From Candidatus Njordarchaeota archaeon (lineage in GTDB: Archaea > Asgardarchaeota > Njordarchaeia > Njordarchaeales > JAHKLH01): a DNA stretch of 5,092 nt. Where the stretch lies: positions 1 through 5,092 of the forward strand of contig JAHKLH010000129.1 in the NCBI GenBank assembly GCA_029856635.1, in the 5' to 3' direction. The position numbers and the translations under genes are program-made. How positions within the stretch are numbered: position 1 is the stretch's first letter; each line of letters starts with the position of its first letter. The notes under the pieces were generated by a model, which saw only the letters and a program-made list of their open reading frames with translations, searched no databases and was not told where the DNA came from. Below are positions 1 through 4,895 of the stretch, piece after piece.

Positions 1-121
1 AATGTATACAAAATTCATTATCTTGATTGAAATAAATCAAATACTAACGTATTTCTAATCAAATAGCAAATCTAAAGAAAACTAATAAAAATTAGTAAAA
101 TATATATTTTGCATGTAATGA

Positions 122-170
122 GCCTTTATATCTAACGTGTTTTTATTTCAACGAAATAGAACGTAAAGGC
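122..170. repeat. Imperfect inverted repeat (hairpin) upstream of the inositol-1-phosphate synthase
   Basis: Three nested pairing blocks can be read here: GCCTTT (122-127) with AAAGGC (165-170), ACGT (135-138) with ACGT (161-164), and TTTATTTC (142-149) with GAAATAGA (153-160, one G-T pair) around a 3-base AAC loop. It lies just upstream of the TATA-like stretch at 185-195. It is therefore more likely a DNA-level site, or the 3' end of a transcript from the left, than part of the synthase leader. Function is unknown. AT-rich DNA often gives such stems by chance, although the six-pair outer arm with three G-C pairs is less trivial. Confidence 0.35.
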
Positions 171-184
171 ACGTTATTTCATGA

Positions 185-195
185 TATATATAAAA
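185..195 (+). promoter_or_regulatory. TATA-like promoter element for the synthase gene
   Basis: TATATATAAAA reads as an archaeal TATA box. Transcription would be expected to start about 25 bases downstream, near 215-220, giving a leader of about 70 bases that includes the purine-rich ribosome binding site at 277-283. A competing element, TTTAAATT at 260-267, sits about 25 bases before the ATG and would give a leaderless message. The presence of a Shine-Dalgarno-like site favours the upstream element. This is inference from position and composition only. Confidence 0.4.
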
Positions 196-276
196 CTTTT
201 TCATAAAATAGGAAGTATTATACATTATGGACTACTTCTCTAAATAGTCTTATCTGATTTTTAAATTAAATACTAA

Positions 277-283
277 AGGGGGA
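277..283 (+). promoter_or_regulatory. Ribosome binding site of the synthase gene
   Basis: AGGGGGA lies five bases before the ATG at 289 and can pair with the pyrimidine-rich 3' end of archaeal 16S rRNA, allowing one G-U pair. It supports the ATG at 289 as the start, which is also where the Rossmann-fold N-terminus is expected. Confidence 0.55.
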
Positions 284-288
284 TAAAT

Positions 289-1374
289 ATGGGCAAGGAA
301 ATAAGGGTTGCGATTGCAGGAATAGGAAACTGTGCATCTGCACTTGTTCAAGCAGTCTTTTATTATAAAGATGCAAAGCCTGATGACTTTATTCCAGGTC
401 TCATGAGTCCAGTATTAGGAGAGTACCACATACGAGATATTAAATTTGTTGCAGCATTTGATGTTGATACAAAGAAAATTGGTAAGGACTTATCAGAAGC
501 AATTTTCTCACCTCCAAACTGCGTACCTAAGGTAGTTAATGTACCTAGACTTGGTGTCAAAGTCCTGCCAGCACCAATTCTGGATGGCGTAGCACCCCAC
601 ATGAGGAAAACATTCTCACCATATGATCCAAACGAAGTAGAACCCGTTAATGTAGCAGATGTATTAAAAGAAGCTGATGCTGATATATTAATAAACTTCG
701 TCCCGGTGGGTAGTGAACAAGCAGCAAGATATTACGCACAGGCATGTCTTGATGCAAAAGTAGCATTCATTAATTGTATGCCCACATTCATCGTAAGCGA
801 TCCAGAGTGGGGTAAAAGATTTGAAGAAAGAGGAGTACCAGCTGCAGGCGATGATATCAAATCTCAACTAGGTGCAACAATAGTACACAGAACCCTAGCA
901 AGACTATGTGTTGAAAGAGGAATCAAAATCCTCGAGACATATCAACTAAATATTGGGGGAAATGCAGATTTCGAAAACATGATGATGGAGGAGCGACTTA
1001 AAACAAAGAGAATCAGTAAGACAGAAGCTGTAACATCAATAATTCCATATTCAGTTAAGGCAAGAGTAGGACCTAGCGACTATGTTCCATTCCTAGGCGA
1101 TATAAAGATCGCATACATATACTTAAGATGCGAACAATTCCTAGGATTGCCATTAGAAATTGAAGTGAAACTAAAGGTTAATGACTCACCAAACTCAGCA
1201 GGCGTTGTTGTTGATGCAATCAGAGCAACCAAGATTGCCATTGATAGAGGAATCGTGGGACCACTAATTTCAGTATCAGCTTGGACGATGAAACACCCAC
1301 CCGTCCAAGCACGCAACGATTTTGAAGCGAAACGCTGGTTCCTCGAATTCATTGAAGGCAAAAGAGAACGGTAA
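289..1374 (+). CDS. ino1: Inositol-1-phosphate synthase (1L-myo-inositol-1-phosphate synthase)
   Basis: This enzyme converts glucose 6-phosphate to 1L-myo-inositol 1-phosphate in the cytosol with bound NAD+, the first committed step of inositol synthesis. The 361-residue product fits the compact bacterial/archaeal class rather than the longer eukaryotic one. An N-terminal Rossmann fold starts at residue 6 with the dinucleotide loop GIGNCAS (11-17), followed by FVAAFDVD (53-60). GDDIKSQLGAT (187-197) opens the catalytic/tetramerisation half, with a conserved Lys191. NIGGN (221-225), ISKT (242-245) and DSPNSAGVVVDAIRATK (299-315) are further family signatures. From memory, the wording resembles actinobacterial Ino1 closely. 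In archaea the product feeds archaetidylinositol-type lipids and, in hyperthermophiles, di-myo-inositol phosphate; which applies here cannot be told. It stands alone on its strand and is convergent with the ribosomal operon. All expected motifs are intact. Confidence 0.96.
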   Translation: MGKEIRVAIAGIGNCASALVQAVFYYKDAKPDDFIPGLMSPVLGEYHIRDIKFVAAFDVDTKKIGKDLSEAIFSPPNCVPKVVNVPRLGVKVLPAPILDGVAPHMRKTFSPYDPNEVEPVNVADVLKEADADILINFVPVGSEQAARYYAQACLDAKVAFINCMPTFIVSDPEWGKRFEERGVPAAGDDIKSQLGATIVHRTLARLCVERGIKILETYQLNIGGNADFENMMMEERLKTKRISKTEAVTSIIPYSVKARVGPSDYVPFLGDIKIAYIYLRCEQFLGLPLEIEVKLKVNDSPNSAGVVVDAIRATKIAIDRGIVGPLISVSAWTMKHPPVQARNDFEAKRWFLEFIEGKRER

Positions 1375-1563
1375 ATCTCTATTTTTTAGGATTTATCATA
1401 ACATATATAGATAAAATCGATGACCATTAATCATTATTTTTGAGTTTTTAGATTAAGGATTCCACTAATGCTTGCTGTGATTCAAATCAAGAATTATGAA
1501 TAATCAAGATTGCAATTATGTTAGAAACTAAAATTGATGTGAAAATATATCCAGAATCCTAAG
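1375..1563. other. Convergent intergenic spacer
   Basis: This 189-bp AT-rich gap lies between the 3' ends of the synthase gene and the uL6 gene. It contains T tracts on the plus strand and two nearby AATCAAGA words (1486-1493 and 1503-1510, the second reading ATCAAGAT in full). I see no open frame, tRNA-like cloverleaf or other gene. No clear T tract on the minus strand marks the end of the ribosomal operon. Confidence 0.5.
1382..1387 (+). terminator. Oligo-T stop after the synthase gene
   Basis: A run of six T begins eight bases after the TAA stop (1372-1374). Archaeal RNA polymerase commonly stops at such T tracts without needing a hairpin. Weaker T5 runs at 1436-1440 and 1444-1448 could act as back-up before the convergent uL6 gene is reached. 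Position-based inference. Confidence 0.4.
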
Positions 1564-2220
1564 TTATTCTTCGCTAAATCCTAAATCGCTTGCCCAACCT
1601 TTTTCGAAGCGCCATATACCGTCCATAAAAATGCGTGTGTCTTTGCGGAACCTACCACGTAATTTGCACGCGTCGTGGAGACGCCCACTTGTCAGCATTA
1701 CAGCGTCTTTATCAGGGCCGTATATGATTACTTCGTCAGCAATGTCGCTTCCTGGTTGATTAATTACTTTTACCTTTGTATCCTTACCGAAAATTGGTAT
1801 TTTAATTGGATCTATTCTTCCATACCAGTTTTCAACAAGAATTAATTTTCTTTCATAATCTACTTTAACACGCATTGGGAAGTGCGCGTATGCAACTTTG
1901 TGTTTAGCAATATAATATTCTCGAACGCCCCTAATCATATTTCTTATCTTGCTAGATACTGTTCTTAAAGGTTCTATATCCTTTCTATTACGCGCTCTAC
2001 AAGCCACTATGATTTGGTTACCGTGATGAATAATCCACACTGTGGGAATATGAGAGAAATCTTTTTCTAGTTCGCCCTTTGGACCCTTAATGTATACTTT
2101 TTTTCCTTCTACTTTTACCTCTACGTTTTCTGGAATCTCAATAACTTCATATTTGATGCCAAGTGCATAGTTTTTAACTGCTTCTATTATTGCCTTTTCA
2201 TTTATTAAAAGTTCTGCCAT
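1564..2220 (-). CDS. rpl6: 50S ribosomal protein L6 (uL6)
   Basis: This is a large-subunit ribosomal protein that binds 23S rRNA near the base of the L7/L12 stalk and the sarcin-ricin loop. The two tandem L6 domains are visible: domain 1 at about residues 26-105 (IPENVEVKVEGKKVYIKGPKGEL and IRNMIRGV at 92-99) and domain 2 at about 106-205 (YAHFPMRVKV at 111-120, then KDTRIFMDGIW at 193-203). At 218 residues it exceeds the usual archaeal length of about 180-190. The excess is roughly 24 residues before domain 1, a somewhat long loop region in domain 2 and an acidic C-terminal tail. The ATG at 2220 is supported by a GAGGTGA site six bases upstream. It is the last gene of the operon, 11 bp after uS8. 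The usual archaeal follow-on gene (L32e) is absent. Confidence 0.96.
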   Translation of the reverse strand: MAELLINEKAIIEAVKNYALGIKYEVIEIPENVEVKVEGKKVYIKGPKGELEKDFSHIPTVWIIHHGNQIIVACRARNRKDIEPLRTVSSKIRNMIRGVREYYIAKHKVAYAHFPMRVKVDYERKLILVENWYGRIDPIKIPIFGKDTKVKVINQPGSDIADEVIIYGPDKDAVMLTSGRLHDACKLRGRFRKDTRIFMDGIWRFEKGWASDLGFSEE

Positions 2221-2226
2221 ATTCTT

Positions 2227-2233
2227 TCACCTC
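2227..2233 (-). promoter_or_regulatory. Ribosome binding site of uL6, overlapping the uS8 stop
   Basis: Read on the minus strand, GAGGTGA matches the archaeal anti-Shine-Dalgarno complement at seven consecutive bases and lies six bases before the uL6 ATG. Its first bases share the TGA stop of uS8 (2234-2232), a layout suited to translational coupling. Confidence 0.8.
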
Positions 2234-2624
2234 AATAGACATATGCGATAAGTCTCCCTCCAATGTGAAGCTTTTTGGCCTCATGATGATCCATTACTCC
2301 CTTTGGAGTTGAAAGAATAAGAATACCCATTCTATATGATGGGAGTAATTTTTTCTCCCATAGTGGGATTTCCTTAACTTTTACAGGAAATCTTGGCTTG
2401 ATTGCTTTTATATCATGTATCTTTCCCTGAAGATGAACCTCAACAATGCCTCCTCTAAGTTTTGAAACAACTTTGTAATCTTTAATGTAACCATGTTTTT
2501 TAAGAACTTCTAGTACTTGAAGAATTAGTTTTGAAATAGGTCGAATATAAGCAACTTTTTTTCCAACCATCTCGCAGTTCTTTAGTGTCGCGAGCGCATT
2601 TGCAAGAGGGTCGAGCAAGACCAT
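2232..2624 (-). CDS. rps8: 30S ribosomal protein S8 (uS8)
   Basis: This is a small-subunit protein that binds the central domain of 16S rRNA (helix 21) and is needed early in 30S assembly. The 130 residues match the archaeal/eukaryotic (S15A-like) length exactly. The N-terminal half begins MVLLDPLANALATLKNCE, as expected for the family. The C-terminal rRNA-binding half carries ILILSTPKGVMDH (101-113) with the STPKG turn, then EAKKLHIGGRLIAYVY (115-130), the typical archaeal ending. The ATG at 2624 has a GGTGA-containing binding site six bases upstream that overlaps the uS14 stop. It is the middle gene of a uS14-uS8-uL6 operon, six bp after uS14 and 11 bp before uL6. Confidence 0.97.
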   Translation of the reverse strand: MVLLDPLANALATLKNCEMVGKKVAYIRPISKLILQVLEVLKKHGYIKDYKVVSKLRGGIVEVHLQGKIHDIKAIKPRFPVKVKEIPLWEKKLLPSYRMGILILSTPKGVMDHHEAKKLHIGGRLIAYVY

Positions 2625-2630
2625 ACGGCT

Positions 2631-2638
2631 TCACCCTC
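2631..2638 (-). promoter_or_regulatory. Ribosome binding site of uS8, overlapping the uS14 stop
   Basis: On the minus strand GAGGGTGA ends six bases before the uS8 ATG. Its last three bases are the TGA stop of uS14 (2633-2631). The GGTGA core matches the 16S 3' end and has the same spacing as the uL6 site. Confidence 0.75.
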
Positions 2639-2882
2639 TTTTTCCACCAGTCTTCTTGAACCCAAGCAAGTGAGCTATTTCTCTAAAACATCTTCGGCAT
2701 AAATATAAACCATACTTTCTAATAACTCCGCGAGTAGTTCCGCATCTTCTACAACGATGTGCACGTTTTCCTCGAGTATTGTAAATAGTTCTTCGGTATT
2801 CCATGATGTCAAATTTCTCTTTTGGAGTATAAATTCTTTCTTTTGTGGACGTTTCTTTGGTCTTCGTTGACATTTTTATCAC
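2631..2882 (-). CDS. rps14: 30S ribosomal protein S14, zinc-finger type (uS14)
   Basis: This is a small zinc-binding protein of the 30S head. The core, EYRR...RGKRAHRCRRCG...VIRKYGLYLCRRCFREIAHLLGFKK, is textbook archaeal uS14, with zinc ligands Cys44-X2-Cys47 and Cys62-X2-Cys65. The full frame gives 83 residues, against the usual 50-57. The extra 26 N-terminal residues are rich in Lys, Thr and Glu and look disordered. Three starts are possible: GTG at 2882 (five bases after AAGGAG), ATG at 2873 (14 bases after it), and an internal ATG at residue 27 that would give a family-length protein but has no good binding site. I used the GTG because of the spacing; residues 1-3 are uncertain. It is the first gene of the operon, with a TATA-like element upstream at about 2920-2932. 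Confidence 0.95.
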   Translation of the reverse strand: MIKMSTKTKETSTKERIYTPKEKFDIMEYRRTIYNTRGKRAHRCRRCGTTRGVIRKYGLYLCRRCFREIAHLLGFKKTGGKRG

Positions 2883-2887
2883 ACGGA

Positions 2888-2893
2888 CTCCTT
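2888..2893 (-). promoter_or_regulatory. Ribosome binding site of uS14
   Basis: On the minus strand AAGGAG precedes the GTG at 2882 by five bases and the ATG at 2873 by 14. It falls between the predicted transcription start (near 2902) and the gene, so the operon message has a short Shine-Dalgarno leader. It argues against using only the internal Met27 as start. Confidence 0.6.
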
Positions 2894-2919
2894 ACATTTT
2901 TCATAGATAAACAATGAAT

Positions 2920-2933
2920 ATGTATTTAAAGGG
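2920..2933. promoter_or_regulatory. Shared TATA-like element between divergent genes
   Basis: The core TTTAAA (2925-2930) is self-complementary. Rightward it reads TATTTAAAG, with predicted initiation near 2950-2953 that coincides with an ATG. Leftward it reads CTTTAAATA, with predicted initiation near 2902, about 20 bases before the uS14 start. No other TATA-like stretch is evident in the 67-bp gap. A single element, or two overlapping ones, probably directs both transcripts. The rightward flank (GAATATG) is more purine/A-rich, as expected for a BRE, than the leftward flank. Confidence 0.5.
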
Positions 2934-2949
2934 ACAATATGTGATTTTT

Positions 2950-4203
2950 ATGAAAAAGACTTCAAAAATTGCTGAAATGTTTGATGCTATAAAAAAAGCA
3001 AAAGTAGTTGGCTTAGACAGATTTTTATTACAACTTCAATCAGAGACCAAGTATAGCATAGCTGTGCTGAAGAGACTTGGTTTCTACTATGGCTTCGAAA
3101 GAATGCTCACCTTTATTCAAGCTTTGAAAAGACCTTCTCCCTTTTTGGCACTTCGTGTGAATACTCTAAAAACATCAGTCCCAAGAGTGCTTGCAGAATT
3201 AAAATCAGTTGGAATACAAGCAAGACCAAGCAAGGTATTTGAGGATGTTATTTTAGTGCCAATAAAGGGTCCAGAAAAACTCCCCATTGTTGAAAAGAAA
3301 GTCGTAGTAAAGGACAAAGCGGGTGAAGAAGTAATGCTAGGTGCAAACCTCTATGCAGAAGGAGTTGTTGAAATGGATCCAACAATCACAAGAGGCGATC
3401 CAGTAAATATTGTAACAAAATATGGCGACATTATCGCTTATGGAAGAGCAACAGCATCAGCTGGCACTGCGCTTAAAGGTCAAGTAGTTGAGGTTGAGAA
3501 AAGCCTATGGAATGTTCCAAAAATACGCGTAACACGACCCTGGATTCGTGGATATATATACTTCACGACACTAGCAAGTAGACAAGCTCATGAATGGTTA
3601 AAGCTAGAAGATGCAAAGAACGTTCTTTTAGTAACACCCGCGCCAGATGATGTAGCACACGTTATTCAAGAGGCCCCAGAGAATGCAAATATTGTAGTCA
3701 TTTCAAAAACACAATTAGAAGAATATAGACTAAAATCAAATCTACAAGCAATGAAAATAAATATTAGCAGAATCCAGTGGCATGTAATTGATTACAAGTA
3801 CATTCACTTACAACCAGGCTACTATGATGCAATAGCTGTTCGGCCAAGATGTAGTAAAACAGGAATAAGACCAAGAATATCATGTTTCCTTAAAGAAGAG
3901 GACATAATATCACTAGCAAAAACAGCTTTAATGCTACTACAAAGACTAATTCCAGCCTTGAAGAAGGAAGGGCAGTTATTAATGATAAATACTTCGCTTG
4001 ATCCACTTGAGGGAGAAATTGTTTTATCTGAACTCATTGGTGGGGGTGAAAAGGAAATAGGAATCAATGTCGAATTAGCTGATGTTAAAATAAAGTGGGG
4101 CGACAAAGGCCTTACAATTTTCCCGGTGGGGTCACAATGCATGCGAACTTATCCAGACAAGCACGATCTTGGGTTATTTGCGGCTTTATTAGTGAGAAGA
4201 TAA
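2950..4203 (+). CDS. PUA-domain NOL1/NOP2/SUN (NSUN6/RsmB-like) protein, probable catalytically inactive RNA methyltransferase homologue
   Basis: Active relatives are SAM-dependent m5C tRNA/rRNA methyltransferases; NSUN6 methylates C72 of some tRNAs and holds the acceptor end with a PUA domain. Counting residues from the upstream ATG at 2914, the order is an N-terminal helical part with RVNTLKTS (81-88), a PUA domain (about 128-205, LGANLYAEGVV at 142-152), then a Rossmann methyltransferase fold (about 215-429) ending in RTYPDKHDLGLFAALLV. The fold is recognisable but the active site is not. Motif I AAPGGKT is replaced by TPAPDDV (241-247), the motif II acid by Ser264, motif IV DAPCSG by RPRCSK (310-315, Cys313 kept), and motif VI TC by NT, so the nucleophile becomes Thr360. 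The frame is intact. I start at 2950 because the TATA-like element lies inside the longer version; 2914 and GTG 2941 are alternatives. An RNA-binding, non-catalytic role is inferred. Confidence 0.85.
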   Translation: MKKTSKIAEMFDAIKKAKVVGLDRFLLQLQSETKYSIAVLKRLGFYYGFERMLTFIQALKRPSPFLALRVNTLKTSVPRVLAELKSVGIQARPSKVFEDVILVPIKGPEKLPIVEKKVVVKDKAGEEVMLGANLYAEGVVEMDPTITRGDPVNIVTKYGDIIAYGRATASAGTALKGQVVEVEKSLWNVPKIRVTRPWIRGYIYFTTLASRQAHEWLKLEDAKNVLLVTPAPDDVAHVIQEAPENANIVVISKTQLEEYRLKSNLQAMKINISRIQWHVIDYKYIHLQPGYYDAIAVRPRCSKTGIRPRISCFLKEEDIISLAKTALMLLQRLIPALKKEGQLLMINTSLDPLEGEIVLSELIGGGEKEIGINVELADVKIKWGDKGLTIFPVGSQCMRTYPDKHDLGLFAALLVRR

Positions 4204-4225
4204 GTTTGAAACACATAGCTCTTTG

Positions 4226-4243
4226 TATTTTTTTAAAAAAATA
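4226..4243. terminator. T7A7 palindrome, likely oligo-T terminator
   Basis: This is a perfect 18-bp palindrome, TA-T7-A7-TA, 22 bases after the stop of the NSUN-like gene. The T7 tract (4228-4234) can stop rightward transcription. The A7 tract reads as T7 on the other strand (4241-4235) and could stop leftward transcription entering from the right edge. The hairpin alone would be weak because all pairs are A-T, so T-tract termination is the more likely mechanism. Confidence 0.5.
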
Positions 4244-4468
4244 TTTCATTAGTTGTTACCTGAAATAAAGTGATTAAACGCTCTTGTTTACAACTTTGCA
4301 CCTATAAAGTTTTCTAAAAACTCAATTTACTTTATTATCAAATTAGTCTTGATTCATCCAAAATTTTTCAAGCAACAAGAACAAAATATTGCATTCAAAA
4401 ATCAAGTTCGCAATTAAATACGATAAATCAAAGTTCAACTTGAAGAGCGCAGTCAAGTCAGAAGAGCG

Positions 4469-4504
4469 TGAAGTTTCACTAGTTAATGAAAGCTTCAAGT
4501 TTTT
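4469..4504 (+). terminator. Hairpin followed by a T tract
   Basis: TGAAGTTTCA (4469-4478) pairs with TGAAA plus CTTCA (4487-4497), with one bulged G at 4492, giving ten pairs around an 8-base loop. Two bases later comes TTTTT (4500-4504). This resembles an intrinsic terminator on the plus strand. It lies 300 bases past the end of the NSUN-like gene and so may end an extended 3' UTR or a separate small RNA. Chance stems are common in such AT-rich DNA. Confidence 0.3.
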
Positions 4505-4599
4505 ATGAATTTCAGAGAGTAATGGATCAATAAACCTAAAATCTTGAACAAGATAGATTAATGACCAGTAGTATCATGCTTGAAAATATAAATTTGTAT

Positions 4600-4641
4600 C
4601 TCTTCGAGAATTAATTGAACGTAAAGTCAACTAACGAAGAG
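4600..4641. repeat. Long imperfect hairpin in the intergenic region
   Basis: CTCTTCG (4600-4606) pairs perfectly with CGAAGAG (4635-4641). After a 4-base one-sided bulge, TTAATTGA (4611-4618) pairs with TCAACTAA (4627-4634) with one mismatch, and C4620-G4626 can close the tip. That is about 15 pairs in 42 bases. No T tract follows on either strand, so it is not an obvious terminator. It could be part of a structured RNA, a remnant of a small inverted-repeat element, or chance. Confidence 0.3.
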
Positions 4642-4895
4642 TAGTAAAAATCCCAAAAATCTGAACTTAGAAGAACAACTACTAAGCGTCATTGTATTTG
4701 ATTGATTTTTAGTTTATCAATAGACAAGATATCTTAATACAAAAATGCTCTTGCTTTATTTCTTCTTATTTCTTTAGACATAGTAACGTTAATAATTATT
4801 AGGAAATAATTAATTCAATTAAACTTGAATGTTGCTCTACGCAGGATGATTCAAAATAGGAGGTAATGTAAATAAATGGATTGATAAGAACCAAA

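Larger units (their letters stand above)
4204..4895. other. Long AT-rich intergenic region without a recognisable gene
   Basis: Nearly 700 bases without a convincing reading frame, tRNA or GC-rich structured RNA. Contents are the T7A7 palindrome (4226-4243), a cluster of TCAAG/CTTGA words (4348-4583), direct repeats of GAAGAGCG (4442-4449 and 4461-4468), an interrupted palindrome ATCTTG-AA-CAAGAT (4541-4554), two hairpins (4469-4497 and 4600-4641), and an orphan AGGAGGT (4858-4864) followed only by starts that meet stops at once. It may be a decayed locus, a regulatory spacer or an unrecognised RNA; the sequence does not decide between them. Confidence 0.5.

Noticed and set aside
1..60. Possible gene start on the minus strand at 18-16 leading off the left edge
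   Set aside because: Only five or six codons are visible and there is no well-placed TATA box or binding site. It cannot be supported.
363..602. Minus-strand open frames inside the synthase and NSUN-like genes (also 1080-1361, 3117-3317 and 3822-4142)
   Set aside because: They lie antisense to well-supported proteins and have no recognisable domains, so they are shadows of the real genes.
1478..1512. TTCAAATC-like T-loop word in the convergent spacer
   Set aside because: No matching T stem, acceptor stem or anticodon arm can be built around it, so it is not a tRNA.
2810..2904. ATG at 2904-2902 (minus) at the predicted operon start, opening a frame of about 31 codons that overlaps the start of uS14 in another phase
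   Set aside because: The position is suggestive of a leaderless upstream frame, but the peptide is just a shifted reading of the Lys-rich uS14 start, with nothing independent to support it.
4858..4880. Strong Shine-Dalgarno-like AGGAGGT on the plus strand
   Set aside because: The ATG at 4866 is followed at once by TAA, and the ATG at 4876 by one codon and TGA, so there is no gene to translate.
4204..4895. CRISPR array, insertion sequence, SRP RNA or RNase P RNA in the long gap
   Set aside because: There are no regularly spaced repeats, no transposase fragment and no GC-rich block of the kind expected for structured RNAs in a thermophilic archaeon.
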